Below, piece after piece: positions 30,404 through 38,412 of a stretch of 64,000 nucleotides of DNA. Made by a program: the position numbers and the translations under genes. A model generated the notes under the pieces. That model saw nothing but the letters and a program-made list of their open reading frames with translations. It searched no databases and had not been told where the DNA came from. The DNA comes from a virus. The stretch covers positions 1-64,000 of the IMG/VR virus record IMGVR_UViG_3300044986_000731; one strand, written 5' to 3'. Each line of letters opens with the position of its first letter. The stretch's first letter is position 1.

Positions 30404-30648
30404 GCGCATCGGACGTGTCAGAGGCAGTCAAGACGATCCTCGAACGGTGGGGACTGCCCACGCTGTTCTGCCTAGTCCTCATGTTCGTGATCAGGAACGA
30501 CCTGATCATTCCGCTCGTCGAGCAGCATGGAGCGTTTCTCCGTGCCATCTCCGACTCGCAGAAGGAGATCGCCGAAGCCGTGAAGGATCAGACAAGACTC
30601 CTCTACGCGCTTCAGCCGCAACTCGCGAAGGAAGGAGCGAAAGAGTAG
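30400..30648 (+). CDS. Holin-like single-pass membrane protein (82 aa)
   Basis: GTG overlaps the previous stop. Residues 17-38 (W-G-L-P-T-L-F-C-L-V-L-M-F-V-I-R-N-D-L-I-I) form one membrane helix, followed by an amphipathic helix (Q-H-G-A-F-L-R-A-I-S-D-S-Q-K-E-I-A-E) and an acidic-basic tail. This layout resembles single-span holins such as BhlA-type proteins. Best holin candidate of this cassette. Confidence 0.6.
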   Translation: MSASDVSEAVKTILERWGLPTLFCLVLMFVIRNDLIIPLVEQHGAFLRAISDSQKEIAEAVKDQTRLLYALQPQLAKEGAKE

Positions 30649-30969
30649 GTGGGCACTTACAACCAACTGCCGGGGCTTCTGAATCTCTCGCTGCGTCGCG
30701 GGGACTCGTTCGGCACCACAGTCGACTTCGACGTGAGTCTCGCGAGTCACACCGTGGCTTCGTACCTGTCGTCGCCGATCACCGGCCAGACGACCGGGAC
30801 CATGACGGCGTCGATCACGAATGCAACTGCGGGCGTCGTCGCGATCTCGATGACAGACCTTCAGACGTCTTCGCTGCGAGTCGGTACGCATGGGTGGCGT
30901 CTGGAGTGGACAGCCCCCGGCGGCGTGAAGCGGACAGTCCTGTCGGGTCATATGGAGGTGACCAGATGA
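30649..30969 (+). CDS. Small tail/baseplate-associated protein (106 aa), first receptor-binding module
   Basis: GTG directly after the preceding stop codon. N-terminal segment L-R-R-G-D-S-F-G-T-T-V-D-F-D and C-terminal L-Q-T-S-S-L-R-V-G-T-H-G-W-R-L-E-W, G-G-V-K-R-T-V-L-S-G-H. The protein at 36180 has the same plan (L-Q-T-Q-S-L-S-L ... Y-R-W-F-M-R-W ... R-T-V-L-S-G-T). A BppU-like beta sandwich that links fibres to the tail is plausible. Each copy stands immediately in front of a fibre gene. Confidence 0.72.
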   Translation: MGTYNQLPGLLNLSLRRGDSFGTTVDFDVSLASHTVASYLSSPITGQTTGTMTASITNATAGVVAISMTDLQTSSLRVGTHGWRLEWTAPGGVKRTVLSGHMEVTR

Positions 30970-31337
30970 GCGGCGTAAGCGCGACCGTTACGGGAGGCTC
31001 TGTCTCGGCTTCTGTCTCTGGAGGAAGAGTCGTCGCGAGCGTAGCCCTTCCTCCTGCGAGTGGGCACTCCGTGAGTGGAGGTACCGTCTCAGTTGGCGTG
31101 CCGAACTCGTTGGCAAACGTCTCGGTGTCGGGAGGGAGCATTGCGGCTGAAATCTTCGCCGGAACCGGGCCGCAGGGACCGGCCGGGCCTGTGGGGCCTG
31201 CTGGAGGAGTGTCGTACCTCGCGGAACTACTCGACGTGCAGATCACGTCAGCGTCAAACGGCGACGTTCTTCGTTGGAACGGCATTGCGTGGACGGACTA
31301 TGCAGAATCAGGACTCACAGACGGCGGCGCATTCTAA
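30966..31337 (+). CDS. Small fibre protein with collagen-like segment (123 aa)
   Basis: Start overlaps the previous stop. A glycine/serine beta-repeat region (V-S-G-G-R-V-V-A, V-S-G-G-T-V-S-V, V-S-G-G-S-I-A-A) leads into a collagen-like stretch G-P-Q-G-P-A-G-P-V-G-P-A-G-G and ends L-R-W-N-G-I-A-W-T-D-Y. Trimeric fibre fragments with this design are common in phage tails. It could be the N-terminal part of the distal fibre assembly. Confidence 0.75.
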   Translation: MSGVSATVTGGSVSASVSGGRVVASVALPPASGHSVSGGTVSVGVPNSLANVSVSGGSIAAEIFAGTGPQGPAGPVGPAGGVSYLAELLDVQITSASNGDVLRWNGIAWTDYAESGLTDGGAF

Positions 31338-31355
31338 AAGCAAGAGAGGTGTAAC

Positions 31356-32789
31356 TTGGCGAATGTAATCAGGATAAAGAGGCGATCGGCGTCCGGCGGT
31401 GCAGGGTCGCCCGCGAGTCTTGCCAATGGAGAGTTGGCTTACAACGAATCTTCAGATATTTGCTACTACGGCTCAGGCACGGGAGGACAGAACGGATCGG
31501 CGACTACGATCGTCGCGATCGCAGGGCCGGGTGCGTATCTGGGGCTTTCGAGCGGCCTGACTCAGACTGCGGCCGGCACGTACACGTACACGGGAAGCGT
31601 GACGTTCTCCAGCACGGTTGCGTTGGGTGCATCGGCGACAGCCACGACCCCGGCGACGAGCGACAACTCGACCTCGGTCGCGACGACCGCCTTCGTCAAG
31701 GCTCAGAACTACATCACCGGCAACCAGTCGATCACGATCTCCGGAGACGTGACAGGCACGGGCGCCACGTCGATCACGGCCACGATCTCGAACGACGCCG
31801 TGACGAACGCGAAACTCGCCAACATGGCGACCGGGACGATCAAGGGCCGAGTATCGTCTGGGACCGGAGACCCCGAGGACTTGTCGGCCTCGTCGGTCAA
31901 GAGCATTCTCGCCATCGTCAAGGCCGACATCTCGGACTTCGACACCGGAGTGCAGGCGAATCGGCTCGACCAGTTGTCGTCGCCGACTGCGTCCGTGTCG
32001 ATGAACTCGCAGCGGGTCACGAACGTCGCTGCGCCGGTCGACGCAGGCGACGCGGCGAATAAGGGATACGTCGATGCAGCGAGGAGCGGACTCGACGTCA
32101 AGCAGTCGGTGCGTGTCGCCACCACGGCGAACGTCGACCTGTCGAGCGAACTGGAGAATGGAGACGTCGTCGACGGCGTCACGCTCGCGACGGGAGACCG
32201 GGTGCTCGTCCGAAGCCAGACGACCGGCTCGCAAAACGGCATCTACGTTGTGCAGGCCACGGGCGCTGCGGTCCGGGCGGCAGACTTCGACTCTGCGGAC
32301 GAAGTCACGCCGGGTGCGTTCGTGTTCGTCGAGGAGGGATCGCTCGCCGACTCGGGGTGGGTGCTGACGAACGACGGAACGATCACGCTCGGCTCCACGG
32401 CACTGACGTTCGCCCAGTTCTCAGGGGCCGGGCAGGTTGTGGCCGGGGACGGCCTGACGAAGACAGCGAACACCCTGAATGTCGTCGGGACGGCCGACAG
32501 GATCACGGCGAACGCGGACTCGATCGATATCGCGTCGACATACGCCGGGCAGTCGTCGATTACGACGCTGGGTACTGTCACCACGGGCGTCTGGTCAGCG
32601 ACGACGATCGGTGTCGGAAAGGGTGGGACCGGGATTACCTCCACGCCGAAGGGAAGCGTGCTTGTAGCCAATACTTTGGATACACTCACTGCCCTCGACG
32701 GCGGAGGATCGTCCGACGGGATTCTCGCCTACACGGCGTCGAGTGACACGATTGCGTGGGCAACGTCTATCGACGGCGGAGTCTTCTAA
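31356..32789 (+). CDS. Tail fibre protein (477 aa), TTG start
   Basis: TTG start with site AGAGAGGTG. N-terminus I-R-I-K-R-R-S-A-S-G-G-A-G-S-P-A-S-L-A-N-G-E-L-A-Y-N-E is a typical fibre adapter (IKRS...LANGELAYN). The body is Thr/Ser/Gly/Asp-rich beta structure, including D-A-A-N-K-G-Y-V-D and L-A-T-G-D-R-V-L-V-R and ending with G-V-W-S-A-T-T-I-G-V-G-K-G-G-T-G, a known fibre shaft motif. No peptidase-like chaperone domain is present at the C-terminus. Confidence 0.85.
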   Translation: MANVIRIKRRSASGGAGSPASLANGELAYNESSDICYYGSGTGGQNGSATTIVAIAGPGAYLGLSSGLTQTAAGTYTYTGSVTFSSTVALGASATATTPATSDNSTSVATTAFVKAQNYITGNQSITISGDVTGTGATSITATISNDAVTNAKLANMATGTIKGRVSSGTGDPEDLSASSVKSILAIVKADISDFDTGVQANRLDQLSSPTASVSMNSQRVTNVAAPVDAGDAANKGYVDAARSGLDVKQSVRVATTANVDLSSELENGDVVDGVTLATGDRVLVRSQTTGSQNGIYVVQATGAAVRAADFDSADEVTPGAFVFVEEGSLADSGWVLTNDGTITLGSTALTFAQFSGAGQVVAGDGLTKTANTLNVVGTADRITANADSIDIASTYAGQSSITTLGTVTTGVWSATTIGVGKGGTGITSTPKGSVLVANTLDTLTALDGGGSSDGILAYTASSDTIAWATSIDGGVF

Positions 32790-32792
32790 GAC

Positions 32793-35288
32793 ATGCCGCA
32801 ATTCCCGGTGCAGATCAAGCGGAGCGGAACGGCGTCCTCTGCGCCGACCTCGCTCTTACATGGCGAGTTGGCGATCAACTACAACGTCGCCGACGGCAAA
32901 CTGTTCTGGAAGGACTCGTCGGACGTCATCCAGTCGTTCACCTTCCAGAGTTACGCGCTCGCGTCGCACTCTCACGATTCGTCCGGCATCACATCGACTG
33001 GCGTGACGAACGGCCACGTCCTGACGGCCAATGGAAGCGGAGGCGCGTCGTGGCAGGCACCGGCTGGCGGGGCGCCGTCAGGCGCTGCCGGCGGAGACCT
33101 GACGGGCACCTACCCTAACCCGCAGATCGCTGCGGGGGCGATTGTCACTGCGGACCTAGCCAATTCTGCGGTCACATACGCCAAAATCCAGAATGTCTCA
33201 GCGACAGACAGGCTGCTCGGGCGATCGTCAGCGGGGGCTGGCGTAATCGAAGAGGTGACCTGCACGAGTTTCGCGAGAAGTATTTTGGATGACGCTTCGG
33301 CGGCTGATGTCAGAACCACCATCTCGGTGCTTGCGACAAGCGGCGGCACGTTCACAGGGCCAGTAGAAATATCTACGGGCGCCACGAACAACAACTACAA
33401 CGAAGGGCTGAGACTGACTGCCGCCAACAACGGATGGACCGGAATTACCTTTGCCGGCACAGGACTTAGCGGCGCGCCTACCAATGGATGGTTTGCGGCG
33501 AGAAACCCGTCCAATCAATTTATTATCTCACCAGCAGACAGTAACTCCACAACCGGACTGACGCTCAACTCTGGTGGAAATGCGGCATGGCGAAACAACA
33601 TCATGCTGCACGCAGGCAACTACAACTCCTACTCGCCGACGCTGACGGGAGGCGGGGCGAGTGGTACGTGGGCCATCTCCATCAGCGGCAGCGCCGCTCA
33701 ACTCGGTGGCGTGACGGCTGCGAACTACTTCCGCGTGGACGGAAGTTACCCTAACGCCGACATGAACGTGCCGGTCGAGGGTTACTGGCACGTCGCGTCT
33801 AATGCGGCCAATCTTCCTGACGGGGCGCAGTACGGACATCGCTGGGACTACGACCACGCTGGTGACGGCGTGTGGGTCGCGCAGTTCTACACGCCCACGT
33901 CAGGCGACGCCGGGATGTGGTTCCGCCAGCGTCGCGGCGGGACGTGGCAGACGTGGCGGAAGTTTCTCGATTCGACCACCTACAACTCGTACTCGCCGAC
34001 GTTGACGGGCGGCGGTGCCAGTGGTACGTGGACTATCAACGTGACGGGAACCGCCGCCACAGCGACTCGCTCGACAATCCAAGACACGCGAGCGGCGCAG
34101 AGGACGCCCAACGACTACGACGATTTTCAAGCCAGTTACGAGTTCACGAATCAGTTCACCGGCCTGCCCGATTGGCACACTGCATTCACGATGCAAGGCT
34201 GGCACAACGGATACGCCTCATGGCAAATCATTGGCCCCGCGTCCACGACGGCGCACGAGAACTTTTACCTGCGCAGCGGGATCAACACCACATGGAACTC
34301 CGTTCGCGCGATCCTTCATAGCGGGAACTACAACTCCTACTCGCCGACCCTCACGGGCGGCGGCGCGAGTGGTACGTGGGGGGTCAACGTCACCGGGACC
34401 GCAGCGAGCGAGACGCTGGCTACAGTGACTGGGCGAGGGGCGAGCACCTCGACGAACATCACGACGACGGGCGCGATGTTCGCGAGCAACTGGTACCGCT
34501 CGTATGGAGCGACCGGGTGGTACAACGAGTCGTATGGCGGCGGCATCTGGATGAGTGATTCCACGTATGTCCGCGTCTACAACAACAAGGTTTTCTACGC
34601 AGACAATTTTATTTGGTCTGGAACTGACGTTCGCGCCCCGATCTTCTACGACTCGCAAAACACCGCATTCTATTGCGATCCCAACGGCACGAGCCGTATG
34701 TCGGGGATGAACATCGATAGTGTAGTAGTTCTCGGAGCGGACCTGTACGTAGGTGGGATAGGCATTGGGGGGACCACGTACAGTACTATCTCCATGAATG
34801 ACGCGGATGAGGGCGCGCGGCAAATCCACTGCAACTCAAATCGAATTGGATTCCTCACGCAAGCAGGCGGGTGGGGAGCGTGGTGCAACGACGACGGCAG
34901 TTGGGAGAGCGTGGGCCGTGTCACCGCAACGGAATTCTATGAGTCAGGCTTTGCGGGGAGGATTTTTGGCGCTAAGGCGTGGTGCATTCATTTTGGGAAT
35001 ACTAGTCCGACCTTGTTGGCGAACAGCAGCGGCAATGTCTCAAGCATTACATACCGCAATACTGGCAGATATCGAGTCAACTTTTTGACGGGAATCCTTC
35101 CGACGGGTGCGGTTATGCTTGGAACAGCGTATGATGTTGTTAGTCCGGGCGACAGTGCATCGGCAACAATGGTGAGAATAGGCCAGCGATACATCAGCAG
35201 CAGCCGATTGACCGGCATCGACTACGCGGTGTCAGTCGGCGGTGCGTATTCAGGCGCGCTAGATGTCGCTCTTATCGTTGTAGGGTAG
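32793..35288 (+). CDS. Tail fibre protein (831 aa) with NYNSYSPTLTGGG repeats
   Basis: N-terminus I-K-R-S-G-T-A-S-S-A-P-T-S-L-L-H-G-E-L-A-I-N-Y-N matches the adapter of the preceding fibre gene. A H-S-H motif occurs near residue 55. Three copies of Y-N-S-Y-S-P-T-L-T-G-G-G-A-S-G-T-W separate beta domains containing D-G-A-Q-Y-G-H-R-W-D-Y and W-F-R-Q-R-R-G-G-T-W-Q-T-W, as in T4-like gp37/gp12 shaft-tip domains. The C-terminal 130 residues have lower GC and different codon use, which fits exchange of the receptor-binding tip. Confidence 0.87.
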   Translation: MPQFPVQIKRSGTASSAPTSLLHGELAINYNVADGKLFWKDSSDVIQSFTFQSYALASHSHDSSGITSTGVTNGHVLTANGSGGASWQAPAGGAPSGAAGGDLTGTYPNPQIAAGAIVTADLANSAVTYAKIQNVSATDRLLGRSSAGAGVIEEVTCTSFARSILDDASAADVRTTISVLATSGGTFTGPVEISTGATNNNYNEGLRLTAANNGWTGITFAGTGLSGAPTNGWFAARNPSNQFIISPADSNSTTGLTLNSGGNAAWRNNIMLHAGNYNSYSPTLTGGGASGTWAISISGSAAQLGGVTAANYFRVDGSYPNADMNVPVEGYWHVASNAANLPDGAQYGHRWDYDHAGDGVWVAQFYTPTSGDAGMWFRQRRGGTWQTWRKFLDSTTYNSYSPTLTGGGASGTWTINVTGTAATATRSTIQDTRAAQRTPNDYDDFQASYEFTNQFTGLPDWHTAFTMQGWHNGYASWQIIGPASTTAHENFYLRSGINTTWNSVRAILHSGNYNSYSPTLTGGGASGTWGVNVTGTAASETLATVTGRGASTSTNITTTGAMFASNWYRSYGATGWYNESYGGGIWMSDSTYVRVYNNKVFYADNFIWSGTDVRAPIFYDSQNTAFYCDPNGTSRMSGMNIDSVVVLGADLYVGGIGIGGTTYSTISMNDADEGARQIHCNSNRIGFLTQAGGWGAWCNDDGSWESVGRVTATEFYESGFAGRIFGAKAWCIHFGNTSPTLLANSSGNVSSITYRNTGRYRVNFLTGILPTGAVMLGTAYDVVSPGDSASATMVRIGQRYISSSRLTGIDYAVSVGGAYSGALDVALIVVG
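33621..34379 (+). repeat. Three 51-bp direct repeats in the fibre gene
   Basis: Copies at 33621-33671, 33981-34031 and 34329-34379, each beginning TACAACTC and ending GTGGTACGTGG, with scattered silent differences. They encode the Y-N-S-Y-S-P-T-L-T-G-G-G-A-S-G-T-W linker. Such repeats permit domain deletion or duplication by recombination. Confidence 0.9.
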
Positions 35289-35293
35289 TTGCA

Positions 35294-35611
35294 ATGGCAG
35301 CAGTTATCGTCCACCCAGCGCCCGCTCCAGAACCCGGCGTGTGGGTCATTATCCCGGCAACCGACTGCCCCCTCTCCATCGAGGAGATCGCAAGGAAAGA
35401 CGTTCCCGCCGGGCTTCCGTACGTTTTCGTGGACACATCTGAACTGCCCGACCCGGCGTATCGGGAGGCGTGGGATTGCGACTTCTCCGAGCCGGATGGA
35501 TTCGGCATCGGCCACGAGGCGTGGTTTGCAGAGCAGGAGGCCAAGCGTGTCGAAAATGAGCATCAACCCGACGGTGGCGGCGGCGATAGACCAGCAGAAC
35601 CACCGGCTTGA
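35294..35611 (+). CDS. Fibre-associated small protein (105 aa), possible assembly factor
   Basis: Starts five bases after the fibre stop. Contains P-E-P-G-V-W-V-I-I-P-A, V-D-T-S-E-L-P-D and Y-R-E-A-W-D-C-D-F-S-E-P-D-G-F-G-I, a pattern (FREAWxxDFSxPDG) I recall in short proteins next to phage fibres. Probably a fibre assembly or attachment factor. The acidic, Gly-rich C-terminus overlaps the next gene. Confidence 0.7.
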   Translation: MAAVIVHPAPAPEPGVWVIIPATDCPLSIEEIARKDVPAGLPYVFVDTSELPDPAYREAWDCDFSEPDGFGIGHEAWFAEQEAKRVENEHQPDGGGGDRPAEPPA

Positions 35612-35897
35612 AGTCGAGTCTTGGTTTGCGGACAGACTCGCGGAAGGCTACGACGTTTCGGAACACGGGTTCCGTCTCGGCCTCAAGCAAGAGGACGTGA
35701 CGCTGCTCACCGGCGCGTTCGTCCTTGCGAAAGAGGCGGCGGCGATTGGCATGCCGGTGCCTCCGATCATCGACGCAGAAGGCAGGCCGCACACGCTCAC
35801 GATCGAGCAACTTACTGCCGTCATGCTGGGATACGGGCATCATAGGGCGTCGCTGTCTGCCGAGTACGCATCGAGGCTCGACGAGGCGAGGCAGTGA
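35547..35897 (+). CDS. Small helical protein after the fibre genes (116 aa), GTG start
   Basis: GTG at 35547 chosen because AGGAGG lies six bases upstream; an in-frame ATG at 35556 is too far from it. The product is helical (Q-Q-N-H-R-L-E-V-E-S-W-F-A-D-R-L) with D-A-E-G-R-P-H-T-L-T-I-E-Q near the C-terminus. It overlaps the previous gene by 65 bases. No family recognised. Confidence 0.65.
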   Translation: MSKMSINPTVAAAIDQQNHRLEVESWFADRLAEGYDVSEHGFRLGLKQEDVTLLTGAFVLAKEAAAIGMPVPPIIDAEGRPHTLTIEQLTAVMLGYGHHRASLSAEYASRLDEARQ

Positions 35898-36127
35898 TGG
35901 AGTCGCTCGCTCTGCTCGCCGCTGCGATCACAGCCACTGTGCTGCTTCTAGGCGCGATCGCATCCCTCCTGTCTGCCATCGGATGGAGGACTGCCGGCGC
36001 GATCGTCGGTGTGCTCGCGATGGTCGCAGCCGGCTCGCTCGGGTGGCGAGTTCCGCAGGCGTGGGCGATCTGGCTGCCGCCCCTGATTGCCGGTGCGTGG
36101 TCTTTCTGGCGGGGCCGCGACACTTAG
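35897..36127 (+). CDS. Two-helix membrane protein, second holin candidate (76 aa)
   Basis: Two hydrophobic helices (L-A-L-L-A-A-A-I-T-A-T-V-L-L-L-G-A-I-A-S and A-G-A-I-V-G-V-L-A-M-V-A-A-G-S-L-G-W) plus a third shorter one (W-A-I-W-L-P-P-L-I-A-G-A-W-S). Size and topology are those of class I or II holins. GTG at 35894 or ATG at 35897 could start; both overlap the previous stop. It lies far from the peptidase, so which of the two membrane genes is the holin remains open. Confidence 0.65.
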   Translation: MESLALLAAAITATVLLLGAIASLLSAIGWRTAGAIVGVLAMVAAGSLGWRVPQAWAIWLPPLIAGAWSFWRGRDT

Positions 36128-36179
36128 GGTCGATGTTTCACGTCCGGTAACCTGATGGTGGTTCCCCGGAGGTGAGACA

Positions 36180-36530
36180 TTGGCGACCTACTCGGTCCTA
36201 CCAGACACACTCGACGTAGTCTTCGTGCAGGGCGATGAACTCAGCCTGCTCTTAGACTTCGACCAAGACCTTTCCGGGTATGTTTTCGAGACCCGGATTA
36301 TCGAAGTTCTGGGCGTCTCGGGCGGAAACGTGACGTCATATAACAACGTCATGGTCTTCACGCAGACCATCGTGTCGCTCCCAGACGGACGCATCAATCT
36401 TTCGCTCACAGAGTTGCAGACGCAGTCCCTTAGCCTGACAGGCAACTATCGCTGGTTCATGCGATGGGTCGCGCCGGGGTTCATTACGCGGACTGTCCTG
36501 AGCGGAACCATCTCAGTGAGGAGTCCGTGA
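36180..36530 (+). CDS. Small tail/baseplate-associated protein, second module copy (116 aa), TTG start
   Basis: TTG start with strong site GGAGGTGAGACA. Shares with the protein at 30649 the C-terminal order L-S-L-T-E-L-Q-T-Q-S-L, Y-R-W-F-M-R-W-V-A-P-G and T-R-T-V-L-S-G-T, and a N-terminal D-E-L-S-L-L-L-D-F-D corresponding to G-D-S-F-G-T-T-V-D-F-D. Codon use is less GC-biased than in the first copy, so it is probably not a recent duplicate but an independently acquired relative. Confidence 0.72.
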   Translation: MATYSVLPDTLDVVFVQGDELSLLLDFDQDLSGYVFETRIIEVLGVSGGNVTSYNNVMVFTQTIVSLPDGRINLSLTELQTQSLSLTGNYRWFMRWVAPGFITRTVLSGTISVRSP

Positions 36531-36531
36531 C

Positions 36532-38412
36532 ATGCCCGTGAGCGTCACAGCCGCGCCGTTGATCAACGTCTCTATCTCTGGAGGCATCGGGCCGGCAATT
36601 ATCGTCGACGGCTCCGCGACGAGCGTCGTGGGCGTCATCGGCGTCAACCCATTCATCGCCGGTCCGAACATCTCTCTGGCGACGTCGAGCCTCGGGATCA
36701 CGATCTCGGCAGCGAATCCACCTGTTTCGAGCGTGCAGTCGAGGACAGGCACGGTCGTCATCACGCTCGCGGACCTCACCGGGGCTGCGGCAGTCCACAC
36801 ACACGGGACTGCGAGCATCACAGGCCTGACCGCCGCGATCGTCGCGAACTCGCCGGTCTCCAGCGTGCAGTCGAGGACCGGAGACGTCGTCCTCACCCTT
36901 GCAGACCTCACGGGGGCTGCGGCAGTCCACACGCACGCGACGAGCGATGTGGTTGGTTTGACCACGGCGATCTCGGCGAACTCCCCCGTGTCCAGCGTTC
37001 AGTCGAGGACAGGGGCAGTGGTGCTGACCCTTGCCGACCTCACCGGCGCAGCGGCAGTCCACACACACTCGACGAGCGACGTGGTGGGGCTGACCACGGC
37101 GATCTCGGCGAACTCGCCCGTGTCCAGTGTTCAGTCGAGGACAGGGGCTGTGGTTTTGTCGCTCGCCGACTTTACTGGCGCTGCGGCCATTCACACGCAC
37201 TCCACGAACGATGTTGTCGGGCTGACCACCATCCCGAGCGTCGTCTCGGTGAACGGCATCACGGGCAAGCCCACGATCGTGGCCGGAAATGGCGTGACGG
37301 TCAGCACGTCAGGGTCGAACATCACGATCGAGTCTGGCAGTGGGCTGCCGTCGCAGGGAGGAAACGCCGACAGAGTCTTGGCGACCGACGGCACGTCGGC
37401 AGTCTGGGCCACGAGGTACAGCATCGTCGACCCGGTGATCGTGCAGGGAGATGGAGTCACGATCACACGGGACACGACGAGCGGAAGCATCACGATCGAG
37501 GCTGCCGGCGGGACGTCAGGTGTCACACTCGGCAGTGGCACGCCTCAGCCTCTCGGAGTGGCTGCCTCCGGGTCTAGTTCTCTTGCGTCACGGCAAGACC
37601 ACGTCCATCAACTGCCGACGATCGCCGACATCACGGCGGCGGCTGCCTCGCACACCCACCTCGCTGCGAGCGTGACTGATCTGACCACGGTCGCCAATGT
37701 CGTCTCTGTCAATGGGCAGACTGGCGTCGTGACAGTGACTGGCGGCTCGGGGTCTACGGCGGCTTCTGTATCGACCAAGACTCCAACCTTGAACCCGTCC
37801 AACGACTACGACGCAGGCACCACCGACGTCGTGCGAGTCGACCCGACGACGAGCATCACGCTCACAGGCCTCGCTGGAGGGGCGTCTGGCGTGGTGAAAC
37901 TGCTCGTCAACGTGAGCACGAACGACGTGCTGCTCTCGTCGTCGAACACGAACAGCAGTTCCACGAATCGGTTCTTGTTCACGGGCACAGAGCGAGTGCT
38001 CGGAGAGAATGACTCGGCGTCGACGTTCTACGATGCGACCAGTTCGAGGTGGAGGCTCGTCGGGCACGAGCCGGCCGGTCCTCCGCTGCTCTGGACCGGG
38101 GTCACGATCAACACAAACCTCAACAACTACTCGATGGGCACGGCGACAGTGCTGCTCGCGTATGTCGTTGGGTCGAGGCAGATCACGGGCTTTTCGGGCG
38201 GTGCCGAGAACAGGGCCATTCGAGTCGTGAATGCCTCGACGAACTCACTAACGCTCGTGCACAACAGCAATTCCAGCGACCTCAGCAACAGGCTCCTGAT
38301 CGACACGGGCACTGATCGCACCCTCGACGAGAACGATCAGGCGGAACTCCTCTACGACCCGATCACGATGCGGTGGAGGGTGACGCCGTGCTGCGGCCAG
38401 CCCAGCAGTTGA
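36532..38412 (+). CDS. Tail fibre protein (626 aa) with four HTH-containing shaft repeats
   Basis: N-terminus V-S-V-T-A-A-P-L-I-N-V-S-I-S-G-G, then four 44-residue repeats, each S-P-V-S-S-V-Q-S-R-T-G followed by L-A-D-L-T-G-A-A-A-V-H-T-H. The repeated H-T-H triads are like the HxH motifs that bind iron inside the T4 gp37 needle. Two further H-V-H/H-T-H sites occur near residues 355 and 375. The C-terminal third is Asn/Ser/Thr-rich and may form the receptor-binding tip. Confidence 0.87.
   Translation: MPVSVTAAPLINVSISGGIGPAIIVDGSATSVVGVIGVNPFIAGPNISLATSSLGITISAANPPVSSVQSRTGTVVITLADLTGAAAVHTHGTASITGLTAAIVANSPVSSVQSRTGDVVLTLADLTGAAAVHTHATSDVVGLTTAISANSPVSSVQSRTGAVVLTLADLTGAAAVHTHSTSDVVGLTTAISANSPVSSVQSRTGAVVLSLADFTGAAAIHTHSTNDVVGLTTIPSVVSVNGITGKPTIVAGNGVTVSTSGSNITIESGSGLPSQGGNADRVLATDGTSAVWATRYSIVDPVIVQGDGVTITRDTTSGSITIEAAGGTSGVTLGSGTPQPLGVAASGSSSLASRQDHVHQLPTIADITAAAASHTHLAASVTDLTTVANVVSVNGQTGVVTVTGGSGSTAASVSTKTPTLNPSNDYDAGTTDVVRVDPTTSITLTGLAGGASGVVKLLVNVSTNDVLLSSSNTNSSSTNRFLFTGTERVLGENDSASTFYDATSSRWRLVGHEPAGPPLLWTGVTINTNLNNYSMGTATVLLAYVVGSRQITGFSGGAENRAIRVVNASTNSLTLVHNSNSSDLSNRLLIDTGTDRTLDENDQAELLYDPITMRWRVTPCCGQPSS
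36721..37248 (+). repeat. Four 132-bp tandem repeats in the fibre gene
   Basis: The unit boundary near CAGTCGAGGAC recurs at exact 132-base spacing (about 36735, 36867, 36999 and 37131). Units 2-4 are closest in sequence; unit 1 is more diverged. Each encodes one shaft repeat with an H-T-H metal site. Confidence 0.92.
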
